Below, in pieces: positions 32,934-40,917 of a DNA stretch of 64,000 nt. Below the pieces are notes generated by a model. It made no database searches, was not told the DNA's origin, and saw only the letters and a program-made list of their open reading frames with translations. A program made the translations under genes and the position numbers. Location: contig NZ_JAMXLY010000002.1 in NCBI RefSeq assembly GCF_024054555.1, positions 62,001-126,000 on the forward strand. The letters are read 5' to 3'. Each line of letters opens with the position of its first letter. The first letter of the stretch is position 1. The stretch comes from Segatella cerevisiae. GTDB taxonomy: Bacteria; Bacteroidota; Bacteroidia; Bacteroidales; Bacteroidaceae.

Positions 32934-33872
32934 TCACTTACGAATCCTGCTGACATAAACGATATTGGAGACCTTACGTTCTCCCGTATGATCAAAGAGG
33001 TGATTATCACAAGGATGATTGATGACGCCATTCGTTTTAGTCCATAGCGTAGAAGAGCCGCCTCCATCCAGATTGATTACATCCTTCATTTTCAGATAAC
33101 GGGCTATTGTGGCGCACTCCTTGTAAGACATACCATCCGCATTTCCTTTGAACCGGCCATCTATGACCACCATAATTATATCTTTCCCGTTATTAGTGAT
33201 CCCGATAATTGTGCGAGGATGGCGAATAGAATCAGGGAATTCGGGGATGATCCCATCAGTCATCAATATAGGACCGGAGCCCAAAACAGAAGAATATTCT
33301 TTCTCTATTTGATCGAATGTATTTGCCTTTAAAGGCAGAATGCCCACCCTATTCTCTTTCTTCGAATAATCCATCGCCAACAAGCCATTACTTCGTCCGT
33401 CATAGGCACTTGCAGGGCAAGTACTTTTCACGACTTTATCAACCATCACGAATGTAACCGGTTTCCCATTATGGGTATCAAAGAAACTCCCGTTTACGGC
33501 AAAATCAGCATTGACACTTTCTGCAAGGTCACTGGTCGTAGCGGCCTCGTCTGCTTGGAGAATACGGGTAGAATACTGTTTCACTGGATAGAGGACCAGA
33601 GATATGGACTGAATGGAATGAAACATCCGGATCTGCGCATACCTCATTTCCGCACCATGACCTAATTTCTTTTTTGTCCAATCAGCCTTTACAAAAGCAA
33701 TGGAATCATTTTTATCGAAACTCTCTTGTTTGCCTTCTGTTACTGAAGATGCGACATACTTTCCTAACTGGATATTACCAGCTAAGGAACCGGAAGAAAT
33801 ACTCGCAAGAATGACGCAAAGCAACAAAGATGCTAGAACATTGTGACGAAAGTAAGATAATGAATGTTTCAT
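32934..33872 (-). CDS. Exported phosphodiester glycosidase (NAGPA-domain) protein
   Basis: 312 residues. The N-terminal signal/anchor is LLLCVILASISSGSLAG. The rest matches the NAGPA/DUF2233 domain related to the mammalian mannose-6-phosphate uncovering enzyme: AVNGSFFDTHNGKPVTF, LGSGPILMTDG, RHPRTIIGITNNG, IDGRFKGNADGMSYKE and the hallmark INLDGGGSSTLW near residue 270. Family members remove phosphodiester-linked sugars or hydrolyse exopolysaccharide linkages; the substrate here is unknown. It is exported to the periplasm or cell surface. It converges with the ECF sigma gene and has no operon partner. Confidence 0.88.
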   Translation of the reverse strand: MKHSLSYFRHNVLASLLLCVILASISSGSLAGNIQLGKYVASSVTEGKQESFDKNDSIAFVKADWTKKKLGHGAEMRYAQIRMFHSIQSISLVLYPVKQYSTRILQADEAATTSDLAESVNADFAVNGSFFDTHNGKPVTFVMVDKVVKSTCPASAYDGRSNGLLAMDYSKKENRVGILPLKANTFDQIEKEYSSVLGSGPILMTDGIIPEFPDSIRHPRTIIGITNNGKDIIMVVIDGRFKGNADGMSYKECATIARYLKMKDVINLDGGGSSTLWTKTNGVINHPCDNHLFDHTGERKVSNIVYVSRIRK

Positions 33873-34077
33873 AAAATTATTCTGTATAGACTACTAATGA
33901 CAATTCCTGACGGAAGTAAAAAAGAACTTACCTAGGCATATCACGCATCGCACAAGTCATTAACCGCCCGCTGTATACTTGACACTCAGGCCTAATCATG
34001 TCAGATGCTACCGCTATGCAATATTCGCTAAATTCTTTGGAATATGCAAGGAATTCCAAGAGATTTTTATTCTATAG

Positions 34078-34303
34078 TCCCGTTGGCGGAATGAAATGAC
34101 TAGAAGATTTATGTCCGGAAAGTTGCACATATCGTTAACTTTTAGTCACTTAATAATAAAACAGCTAAGTCCGGTTCAACGTATGAACAACACGTATCCA
34201 AATCTCGTAAAATTTTCGACATATATGTAAGGATTTCTCTAAAGATTTAGCCAATGAATGTGGAATTATACTCTGTCAAGGTGCCGCACCCCGTTTTTAG
34301 TCC
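34078..34303 (+). pseudogene. 5' fragment of an IS982-family element
   Basis: TCCCGTTGGCGGAATGAAATG and the following 220 bp align with the left end of the element at 24406. They include GAAGATTTATGT, GTTGCACATATC, CAACGTATGAAC and TCTCTAAAGATTTAG, with frequent substitutions and small indels. No right end follows. It is more decayed than the 24.4-kb copy and marks the edge of the accessory region. Confidence 0.75.
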
Positions 34304-34414
34304 CTATAGACCAAAAGCACATCCGTTCCCTACCCAATCCCTCTCCGTCCCCTGTTCGTTCCCTCTCCGTTCTTTATTGCAGTTATTAGCTCGAAAAGAT
34401 TGAGGCAGTCTGTT

Positions 34415-34552
34415 GACGTGGGAGAACAGGGTGTAAGAACGTACGTTATTAGGGGCTCATGTCGTACGTCCTTACAGTATAAGAACGTACGTGAACAGAA
34501 CCTCATAACGTACGTGAACAGAACCTCATCAAGCGGTGAACAGAATGTATGG
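34415..34552. repeat. Six-unit 23-bp tandem repeat with ACGTACGT cores (array B)
   Basis: Units start at 34415, 34438, 34461, 34484, 34507 and 34530, exactly 23 bp apart. The two at 34484 and 34507 are identical and begin AACGTACGTGAACAGAACC. The central four carry the palindromic core CGTACGT; outer units are degenerate. A further single GACGTACATCGG lies near 34600. No gene is supported in this stretch. It fills the gap between the IS982 fragment and the 3' end of the 287-aa gene. Confidence 0.8.
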
Positions 34553-34718
34553 TTGTGCTTCGATACAATGAATGGGTATACATCTTCAGATGCGAAGACG
34601 TACATCGGAACCTTTCGGTCCAAATATAATCTTTGCATCTACCTTATCTGATAGCAATATAACACCTTTTGAGACATGATATTCGATCGCCGATGGTATA
34701 TTCCCATTTTAAACCAAA

Positions 34719-35582
34719 TCACAAATAAATGCCAAATGATAAAGTTTGGAATTTAGGTCCATAAGAAGTATCAATGACATTGCACGGACTGTACTTGAAA
34801 TAGTAGCTCAGACATGGTGTTTTCAGTATTGCCAGAAAATCAACAGTTACAGGATTAGTATGTACATCCTTTGCCTTATCTTTTATCACGGCCCCATTCA
34901 ACTCATATTTCGTGAGTATGCTGCTATGGTAATTGAGATTAACCACCGGACCTACTGACAATTTAAATTCTCTTGACAAAGAGCGTCTGTAAAGAAATGG
35001 CACGGTAATGCTCGTGACCTTAATGCGTGAGAACTTCAGTTTGGCACCATCAGGAATAGCCTGCAGGCTCGTAACGCCATTATCAGCTTTGGAAAAATAT
35101 TGATTGTCAGTCATACGATAATTGCGCCAGTCAATACCGAAACCAATAGCCAACTGATCCTTACTGCTCTCCCAGGGATGCCAGTTATATTGGGCGATAA
35201 TATACCATATTTCCCATGAAGAAAAAACCCGCGTATCCATATTTGCAGGCGCGCCTAAAGCAGAGTTCCATCCTATAGCCAGATCGGAGGTGATCTCTAC
35301 ATGATGAGTATGATGATCTCTGCTGATGCCACCTATACTAAAACCAAAATCACTGGAATTGATCCGCATGGTTGAGACATAATTGCTGTCAGTAAGTTGG
35401 ATCGTATTGTCATAATGATAAGTTGAATCCGATTCACGACCTCGAATATCTACTTTCTGCAGAGAATCACCGGTAATGATCGTAACCACCTTTGGTTTTC
35501 TGACAGTAATAGTGTCATTGGGATTTTTAGCTGATACCGTCATGCCGGCAGCAAGCATCACAAAAAAGATAAGTTTTTTCAT
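34719..35582 (-). CDS. Predicted outer-membrane beta-barrel protein, last gene of a sigma-factor operon
   Basis: 287 residues. A signal peptide (LIFFVMLAAGMTVSA, cleavage near 18) is followed by a short linker and a region of alternating polar/aromatic strands typical of small 8-10-stranded porin-like barrels (DFGFSIGGI, YNWHPWESSKDQLAIGFGIDWRNY, KLSVGPVVNLNYHSS, TLSFGIYL). The last residues end in an aliphatic/aromatic strand, as barrel proteins do. I do not recognise a specific family. It is fourth in the ECF sigma/anti-sigma cluster, 12 bp after the 143-aa gene, and is probably part of the regulon controlled by that sigma factor. Confidence 0.7.
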   Translation of the reverse strand: MKKLIFFVMLAAGMTVSAKNPNDTITVRKPKVVTIITGDSLQKVDIRGRESDSTYHYDNTIQLTDSNYVSTMRINSSDFGFSIGGISRDHHTHHVEITSDLAIGWNSALGAPANMDTRVFSSWEIWYIIAQYNWHPWESSKDQLAIGFGIDWRNYRMTDNQYFSKADNGVTSLQAIPDGAKLKFSRIKVTSITVPFLYRRSLSREFKLSVGPVVNLNYHSSILTKYELNGAVIKDKAKDVHTNPVTVDFLAILKTPCLSYYFKYSPCNVIDTSYGPKFQTLSFGIYL

Positions 35583-35594
35583 ATTCTATATTTA

Positions 35595-36026
35595 TTAGTT
35601 TTCCAATAATTTCCTCAATTCTCGAAGACTGCCTACAGGTCCTTCCATGTAGACCAAAGTGACATTGGCATTTTGGAAAGAAAGGCAAATGAAACGATGT
35701 GTACGCCCCTGAGGCGGCACACTTATGATCAACTTACCGGCATGGCTGCCTTTCTCCACGCGGTATGTCTCGATAGCCTGTTTACGGTCCTGATCAAAAA
35801 GACTTTTGACCGTCAAGAGTTCTTTCTTTGAAGCCACAAAACGCAGACTATGATAATAGGTGAGATGGTATTGGCTCAAGGAACGTCCCCGCACAGATGT
35901 TTCCACCATTCTCGAAGCAGGGATGACAGTTCCTTTGAAGACAGGGTTAATAGCAAGTCCTTTCTGTGCCTGCATACCCATCACAGAAAACAGGAACATG
36001 AGAAATAGTATGATGCGTCTGTCCAT
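35595..36026 (-). CDS. Small exported protein (143 aa), hypothetical
   Basis: 143 residues with a clear signal peptide (IILFLMFLFSVMGMQAQ, cleavage after AQA-type site near 21). The mature part is about 120 residues and includes KGTVIPASRMVETSVRGRSLSQYHLTYYHSLRF-like sequence, a Lys/Arg-rich centre and an end with VTLVYMEGPVGSLRELRKLL. There are no cysteines after the signal. Such proteins recur behind ECF/anti-sigma pairs in Bacteroidales, but I cannot assign a family with certainty. It is located 19 bp after the anti-sigma gene and 12 bp before the barrel gene, so it is periplasmic or surface-bound and co-expressed. Confidence 0.65.
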   Translation of the reverse strand: MDRRIILFLMFLFSVMGMQAQKGLAINPVFKGTVIPASRMVETSVRGRSLSQYHLTYYHSLRFVASKKELLTVKSLFDQDRKQAIETYRVEKGSHAGKLIISVPPQGRTHRFICLSFQNANVTLVYMEGPVGSLRELRKLLEN

Positions 36027-36045
36027 CTTTTGATTCCTTTCTTAT

Positions 36046-36462
36046 TTATTCAAACAATCCTTTTAGTTCACGGTCAACACTTGCGTTCCCTTCCGTCACA
36101 ATACCCATCGTATTGCGGACTTCATGCATCACCACAGCCCGGTCCGTTACCTTCTGACCGTAGATGTAAGCTACACAAGTATTCTGCCGATGAACAAAAT
36201 AGACTGATACGACAATAACACCGACAAAGATTGCCGCAGCAGCCAAAAGCAACTGATGCCAATGACGGAATGGTTTCACTACCTTTGCCGCCCTAGAGCT
36301 GCCCACAGCCTCCATATCCAGAAACATCTGCTGCAATGGCCTCCACTCCTTACCCACCTCATGCGTACGAAAATACTCATAAAGTTGGTGTTCCTCTGCA
36401 AGGGTAGTATCACCTTCAAAGAAGCGGTTGATAAGTTGTAGTATATCATCTTGATGATTCAT
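36046..36462 (-). CDS. Short membrane-bound anti-sigma-like protein
   Basis: 138 residues. The N-terminal ~70 residues (DDILQLINRFFEGDTTLAEEHQLYEYF) look like the sigma-binding domain of Bacteroidetes anti-sigma factors, with one membrane span near 70-90 (LLLAAAAIFVGVIVVSVYFV). Only ~45 residues follow on the periplasmic side, so the FecR signalling domain of classical regulators is absent. The 4-bp ATGA overlap with the ECF sigma gene supports partnership. The short tail suggests that the exported small proteins downstream, not a TonB receptor, provide the signal (inference). Confidence 0.75.
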   Translation of the reverse strand: MNHQDDILQLINRFFEGDTTLAEEHQLYEYFRTHEVGKEWRPLQQMFLDMEAVGSSRAAKVVKPFRHWHQLLLAAAAIFVGVIVVSVYFVHRQNTCVAYIYGQKVTDRAVVMHEVRNTMGIVTEGNASVDRELKGLFE

Positions 36463-36929
36463 AATTGATACTTTTTATAATACTCTTTTCTGACTGCCTG
36501 CCGTGCCCGACTAAGAGCTTTCCTTACTGCAGTCTCTGTCGATCCCATCAAACGGGCTATCTCACTAATTTCCATATTCTCCATATGCCGTAGGCGAAGA
36601 ATGGTCTGCTGCAAGGAGGGCAACAAACTGATAATATGCATCATACGTTCGACGCCATCATACGATTGCTCCTCAACAGAGATTTGAACATCCTCAATAT
36701 TCAATTCTGAATGATGCCGACGAAGATGGTCAACCGCCAGATTGCGCACCAGAACTTTAGCCAAAGGAGCTACAGGCAACTTGAGTTGATCGAGCATGAG
36801 CCACATCTTCAGAAATACATCCTGAACGATGTCCTCAACTTCATCGCCATTGCTGATATAATGCCTAGCTATGGAAACAAGTTGTGGGCGCAAGCGCTTT
36901 ACCTCATGTTGAAACTCATCAACAGTCAT
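36459..36929 (-). CDS. ECF-type RNA polymerase sigma factor
   Basis: 156 residues, the normal length of minimal ECF sigma factors. Region 2: NGDEVEDIVQDVFLKMWLML and KVLVRNLAVDHLRR. Region 4: LPSLQQTILRLRHMENMEISEIARLMGSTETAVRKALSRAR, with a helix-turn-helix. It is first gene of the four-gene unit 36929-34719. The stop overlaps the anti-sigma start. No promoter consensus is obvious in the 494-bp region upstream, which fits self-activation from a non-vegetative promoter. Confidence 0.9.
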   Translation of the reverse strand: MTVDEFQHEVKRLRPQLVSIARHYISNGDEVEDIVQDVFLKMWLMLDQLKLPVAPLAKVLVRNLAVDHLRRHHSELNIEDVQISVEEQSYDGVERMMHIISLLPSLQQTILRLRHMENMEISEIARLMGSTETAVRKALSRARQAVRKEYYKKYQL

Positions 36930-37423
36930 ACTTTATATTTCGTTTCTATATGGATTACGCAAAAGACATGGTTTTGTGACATACAAATAAGAAAAGAATA
37001 GAATATAAATGAAAAAAGTACGCTCAGAATACCGTTATTAGTTATAGAGACTGGTTTCTATCGTTACTGGCCTACAATACCCACAAAGGTATAGCAGAAA
37101 ACTTGACCTTCCAAATATTAAGCGTTTCATTTTTAAACTTCTACAAAGCTAAAGGTTCCGTTATTCCTATCTTCAGCCTTAACGATAGAAATAGAATAAG
37201 GAAGAAGTGACAAAAGGTTCCTTCCCCACTCTCTTGTAAGCAAAATATAAGCAACGGTTATTCCTCAACAATAGCAGATGAAAGTACAATATCACTTCAT
37301 AGACAATGGATTCTCAGCTAAATTGATACAAAAACAAAATAAAAGATGAGATAATACGTTATTATAAAACAAACCTACAATAGCAAATACCAGAAGTTCT
37401 TAAAGAAAAACTAAAACTATCAA
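36930..37423. other. Intergenic region between divergent sigma-factor and GH43 genes
   Basis: 494 bp with no supported gene. It should hold the promoters of both neighbours, but no TAnnTTTG box stands out. A loose inverted repeat of the type GTTATTCCTATC / GATAGAAATAGAATAAG lies around 37157-37200. Confidence 0.4.
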
Positions 37424-39061
37424 ATGAAAAAACTTATCTTACTACTATTATTCTTTCCCTATATTTCAAGTTTTGCACAAAGCCATTCCAAGGTATGGAA
37501 CCCAGACTTGGGAAATGGTACTTACAAGAATCCTATTCTCTATGCAGACTACAGTGACCCGGATGTCATCGCTGTAGGTAAGGACTATTACCTCACAGCC
37601 AGTTCCTTCAACTGTATTCCAGGACTCCCGATCCTTCATTCCAGGGACCTCGTCAATTGGGAGATTATCGGTCATGCAATCCAAGAACTTGAACCCAAGG
37701 AAGTATTCAATCAGCCTCAACACGGAAAAGGTGTATGGGCACCTGCTATTCGCTATCACAATGGAACATTCTATATCTATTGGGGAGATCCGGACTATGG
37801 CATCTTCATGGTCAAGACCAACAATCCTGCAGGCAACTGGGACAAACCGATATGCGTTCTTCCAGGCAAAGGCATGATAGATACCTGCCCGCTATGGGAT
37901 GATGACGGAAGGTGCTATCTGGTCAATGGTTGGGCAGGAAGTCGAATAGGATTCAACTCTGTTCTGACAGTAAGGGAATTGTCTGCTGACGGCACAAAAG
38001 TCATCGGCAAACCCTGTATCGTTTTTGATGGAGGGGCCCAAAATCACACTACGGAAGGCCCAAAATTCTATAAAAGAAATGGCTGGTACTGGATTCTATG
38101 CCCTGCCGGAGGTGTGGAACAAGGTTGGCAACTGGCTATGCGTAGCAAGAACGTGTATGGTCCTTATGAATACAAAAAGGTCATGGCACAAGGAAAATCG
38201 TCTGTCAATGGACCTCATCAAGGAGCATTGGTACATACTTCAGAAGGTGAAGACTGGTTCCTGCACTTCAACGACAAAAAGGCCTATGGACGAGTAGTTT
38301 TTCTACAACCTGTAACGTGGAAAGACAATTGGCCTATTATGGGGAAAATGCCTAAAAGTGGATACTGTGGAGAACCGTTGCTCACTTTCAGAAAGCCCAA
38401 ATCCTCATCATCAGTCAAAATGAATCCACAGGAAGATGACGAATTCAGTGCAACCGAACTGGGACAACAGTGGCAATGGCAGGCCAACTACCAACAAATG
38501 TTCGGCATGCCGATGAACAATGGTTGCCTCAGACTTTATACCTGGGATATAGGAAAAGATTTCAAGAGTTTATGGGATGTCCCTAATCTCCTACTCCAAA
38601 AACTTCCGGCACCGTCATTTACAGCTACGACGAAAATCCGTTTTGCCGCAAAGGAAGACCACCAATATGGGGGCATCGTCATGATGGGAATGGATTATCA
38701 GGCTCTGGTTGTAAATCGTGAAGAAAACAAGTTCAGGCTGCAAATTCATTCCTGCAAGAATGCAGATGGCAAAGGCATAGAGTCTTCTTTAGATATCACG
38801 GATCTCTTACCTACCACTGAAGATACAATTCCCTACTCACCGGCTATCTATTTGGACATCTATCTTCAAATGAAAGTAAAAGACGGGAAATGCCAGTTTG
38901 CTTACAGTCTGAATGGAAAAAAGTTTAAGGATGCAGGTCCCCTTTTCACGATGCAGAAAGGCAAATGGATAGGAGCGAAAATGGGATATGTCAGCGAAAG
39001 TAGTTTCCGAAAAGGGAATCGCGGTTGGATTGACGCTGACTGGTTCAGGGTCAATCCATGA
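37424..39061 (+). CDS. Glycoside hydrolase family 43 beta-xylosidase/arabinofuranosidase, exported
   Basis: 545 residues. A signal peptide (LILLLLFFPYISSFAQS) is followed by a five-bladed propeller catalytic domain to ~320 and a C-terminal GH43_C2 beta-sandwich (from EDDEFSATELGQQWQWQ) usual in exo-xylosidases. Catalytic residues: base Asp45 in DYSDPDV, pKa-modulating Asp in DTCPLWDD, acid Glu near 211 in TTEGPKF. Predicted action is exo-cleavage of beta-xylosyl or alpha-arabinosyl units from plant hemicellulose oligomers in the periplasm. No susCD pair is adjacent, so it is an isolated enzyme gene. It converges with the epimerase gene. Confidence 0.9.
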   Translation: MKKLILLLLFFPYISSFAQSHSKVWNPDLGNGTYKNPILYADYSDPDVIAVGKDYYLTASSFNCIPGLPILHSRDLVNWEIIGHAIQELEPKEVFNQPQHGKGVWAPAIRYHNGTFYIYWGDPDYGIFMVKTNNPAGNWDKPICVLPGKGMIDTCPLWDDDGRCYLVNGWAGSRIGFNSVLTVRELSADGTKVIGKPCIVFDGGAQNHTTEGPKFYKRNGWYWILCPAGGVEQGWQLAMRSKNVYGPYEYKKVMAQGKSSVNGPHQGALVHTSEGEDWFLHFNDKKAYGRVVFLQPVTWKDNWPIMGKMPKSGYCGEPLLTFRKPKSSSSVKMNPQEDDEFSATELGQQWQWQANYQQMFGMPMNNGCLRLYTWDIGKDFKSLWDVPNLLLQKLPAPSFTATTKIRFAAKEDHQYGGIVMMGMDYQALVVNREENKFRLQIHSCKNADGKGIESSLDITDLLPTTEDTIPYSPAIYLDIYLQMKVKDGKCQFAYSLNGKKFKDAGPLFTMQKGKWIGAKMGYVSESSFRKGNRGWIDADWFRVNP

Positions 39062-39119
39062 ATTCATGAATCTTCTTCCGCAAGATTCCTTTTCCGGAAA
39101 AGAAGTATTTTCAGGAGTT

Positions 39120-39989
39120 TTAAGCTCCCACTGTGATAATATATTCGCTCATAAAACTCGAACCGGGTAAAAGTTGATTCATCAGATATTTATTCCGGAA
39201 ATCACCCTCATAACCGACTTCATCATGTATGCCATACCACGGTTCGATGCAGACAAAAGGCGCATGCTTACCCGCAGGACTCCAGATGCCCAAAGCCGGC
39301 GCCTTCGTATCTATGGCAATGACCCTCTGAAGAGATTGGTCCAGAAGTTCGATGTGTTTCAATTGACTCTGATCAAAAATCAAAGCATCATCAACGAAGT
39401 CATCCTCTGTAAAACGGAAAAGACCATGATCTGTTTTCATCGGATGACGGCCTTTTGTAATACAGCCTCCTACATTCCCATAAATACGATCCAGTCGAGG
39501 TTTGTCGAATTTCAGAATGCCCGCACAAGGTTTGCCTTTCTCTGCTCCGGGGATACGGAAAGCCGGATGCCCCCCAATCTGGAAATAGATGATCTGATCA
39601 TCTGTATTCTCTACATGCCAGACCACATGGATATGATTATCTTCCAAATGATAGGTCACTGCCAGATTGAAATGGAAAGGATAGACATCGAGTGTTTTGG
39701 CACTTTCATGAAGGGCATAGGTCATATAGTCATCCCCTTTTCTAATAAGCGTAAATTCAGTATCACGGGCAAAACCATGACGCGTCATATGATATGCCCT
39801 CGTCCCCAGGCGATAAGTATCTTTCCACAATCCACAGACTACAGGGAAAAGAATGGGAGAATGCCTGCCCCAATAATTCTGATCCCCATCCCACAAATAT
39901 TCACGTCCGTTGATATCCCGGATATTCTGGAGTTCTGCGCCCAAAGAAGAAGCGCAAACCGTGAGTTTACTATTTTTGATTTGTTCCAT
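39120..39989 (-). CDS. Aldose 1-epimerase family protein (LacX-like)
   Basis: 289 residues of the galactose-mutarotase fold, shorter and more divergent than GalM. Features: SLGAELQNIRD start, SPILFPVVCGLWKD, RHGFARDTEF with the conserved His/Arg pair, the sugar-binding HVVWHVENTDDQ, GGHPAFRIP with a conserved histidine, and the catalytic Glu region FVCIEPWYG near 265. It probably equilibrates anomers of an aldose or sugar phosphate. It converges with the GH43 gene and has its own promoter at 40027. The candidate ncRNA transcript upstream terminates before reaching it. Confidence 0.88.
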   Translation of the reverse strand: MEQIKNSKLTVCASSLGAELQNIRDINGREYLWDGDQNYWGRHSPILFPVVCGLWKDTYRLGTRAYHMTRHGFARDTEFTLIRKGDDYMTYALHESAKTLDVYPFHFNLAVTYHLEDNHIHVVWHVENTDDQIIYFQIGGHPAFRIPGAEKGKPCAGILKFDKPRLDRIYGNVGGCITKGRHPMKTDHGLFRFTEDDFVDDALIFDQSQLKHIELLDQSLQRVIAIDTKAPALGIWSPAGKHAPFVCIEPWYGIHDEVGYEGDFRNKYLMNQLLPGSSFMSEYIITVGA

Positions 39990-40026
39990 TTATTATTATA
40001 TTTATTCTGTTATTCAGATAACCCCA

Positions 40027-40034
40027 CAAATATA
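40027..40034 (-). promoter_or_regulatory. TATATTTG -7 box of the aldose-epimerase gene
   Basis: CAAATATA on the plus strand, 38 bp upstream of the ATG at 39989; no clear -33. It indicates that the gene does not depend on the transcript ending at 40153. Confidence 0.45.
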
Positions 40035-40152
40035 ACACATTAATTTAGAATAAGAGCTAAATTTCAGCATAAAATCATGATTGTAATCCATTCCCTTACA
40101 AAATGATATTCCCTTAGAATATCATGGACCCTTATCCGATACCCCTATAAAC

Positions 40153-40183
40153 AAAAAAAGTCGGATAGGATTTCTCCCCCGAC
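40153..40183 (-). terminator. Intrinsic terminator of the candidate ncRNA
   Basis: On the minus strand GTCGG (plus 40179-40183) pairs with CCGAC (plus 40160-40164), with inner GGA/TCC pairing, followed directly by seven T (plus 40153-40159). Confidence 0.75.
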
Positions 40184-40410
40184 ATCTAAGGTTTCCGCCT
40201 CCCGGCGTTCACCTGCAACATAAACTCTTTTTTGATAATCCTGAAATCTTAATACCTATTCAATCCTTACTTCACAATCTTCTTTTACCTTATTCCTAAT
40301 ACCACTAACAATCTTAAAACTTACCTTAATCTAATACCGCTAATCCTGAATTCTTCTTTACCTTGACTAATACCTTGTTACAATCTCTAAACCTTTTTCT
40401 TACCTATTGA
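40153..40410 (-). ncRNA. Candidate ~258-nt noncoding RNA with four degenerate repeats
   Basis: A near-perfect promoter (40416-40447) and an intrinsic terminator (40153-40183) bound a purine-rich, ORF-free transcript. On the minus strand AAGGTAA-like blocks alternate with GGTATTAG-like blocks four times each, at intervals of about 36-58 nt. AGATTG or CAGGATTA lies between them. Before the terminator is a compact hairpin CGCC-GGGA-GGCG. The longest ATG frame is 11 codons. Repeated single-stranded purine motifs resemble the architecture of protein-sponge RNAs; that role is inference. I cannot match it to a named RNA family. Confidence 0.55.
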
Positions 40411-40415
40411 CGTTG

Positions 40416-40447
40416 CAAAGATAGGCATTGTGTACGGACACGCCAAA
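40416..40447 (-). promoter_or_regulatory. Promoter of the candidate ncRNA
   Basis: -33 TTTG (plus CAAA 40444-40447), 20-bp spacer, -7 TATCTTTG (plus CAAAGATA 40416-40423): one of the best vegetative promoters in the window, with no coding gene behind it. Confidence 0.75.
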
Positions 40448-40675
40448 CTTTTTCATGACTTTTTCCAGTAATCTACTCCGATTTTGATTTAAATCAATCA
40501 AAGTTTGATCATCCATGAAAAATATTCTATCATTCCACCTCCAACGGAGAAAATCAGACAGGAAGTGACCGGAAATAAAGCGGTAAATATATAAGGTGTT
40601 AGGGGTCCATTGGAATCGCATGATCAATACATCAAGAAAATATCCAACTCAGAGTCTTAACTGCCAACTTTTTAT

Positions 40676-40683
40676 TACCTTTG
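40676..40683 (+). promoter_or_regulatory. TACCTTTG box upstream of a structured leader/RNA
   Basis: A perfect TAnnTTTG about 185 bp upstream of the kdsA promoter box. Transcription would start near 40687. Confidence 0.5.
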
Positions 40684-40686
40684 CAG

Positions 40687-40850
40687 CGGAATGAACGTAA
40701 CAGGTCTGAATCACTTTTGGTGTTCTTTCAGGATTGTATTTTCCGTATTGACTTTCAGACCTGAGAATATCAGGGCGTTCTGCGAGGAGACAATACGACC
40801 GGAAAGAGATGCAGTACTTCGTATCCGGTGGACCTCCCACCTGAAGCATA
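40687..40850 (+). ncRNA. Candidate structured RNA upstream of kdsA
   Basis: Downstream of the TACCTTTG box lie several perfect stems. CAGGTCTGAA (40701-40710) pairs with TTCAGACCTG (40754-40763). ACCGGA (40798-40803) pairs with TCCGGT (40824-40829), enclosed by GAGG/CCTC (40784-40787/40833-40836). An alternative GGTGG/CCACC (40827-40831/40837-40841) is mutually exclusive with the second stem. An in-frame 63-codon ORF from 40691 has no recognisable protein features, so RNA function is favoured over coding. It could also be a long alternative kdsA leader. Confidence 0.4.
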
Positions 40851-40866
40851 AACAAAAGTTAAAGAT

Positions 40867-40897
40867 TTGGCTCTTTTATTAGATTTAATTAACTTTG
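40867..40897 (+). promoter_or_regulatory. kdsA promoter
   Basis: -33 TTG 40867-40869, 20-bp spacer, -7 TAACTTTG 40890-40897, 20 bp upstream of the ATG at 40918. Confidence 0.75.
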
Positions 40898-40917
40898 CAA
40901 AACTTACGGAAATAAAT

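Noticed and set aside
34415..34552. Possible CRISPR array
   Set aside because: Units are contiguous 23-bp tandem repeats without unique spacers, and no cas gene is present in the window. Arrays A and C likewise lack unique spacers of constant length.
40691..40882. 63-codon ORF directly behind a TACCTTTG box
   Set aside because: The peptide has no recognisable features, and its frame runs through perfect RNA stems and the kdsA promoter. A structured RNA or leader is the better explanation.
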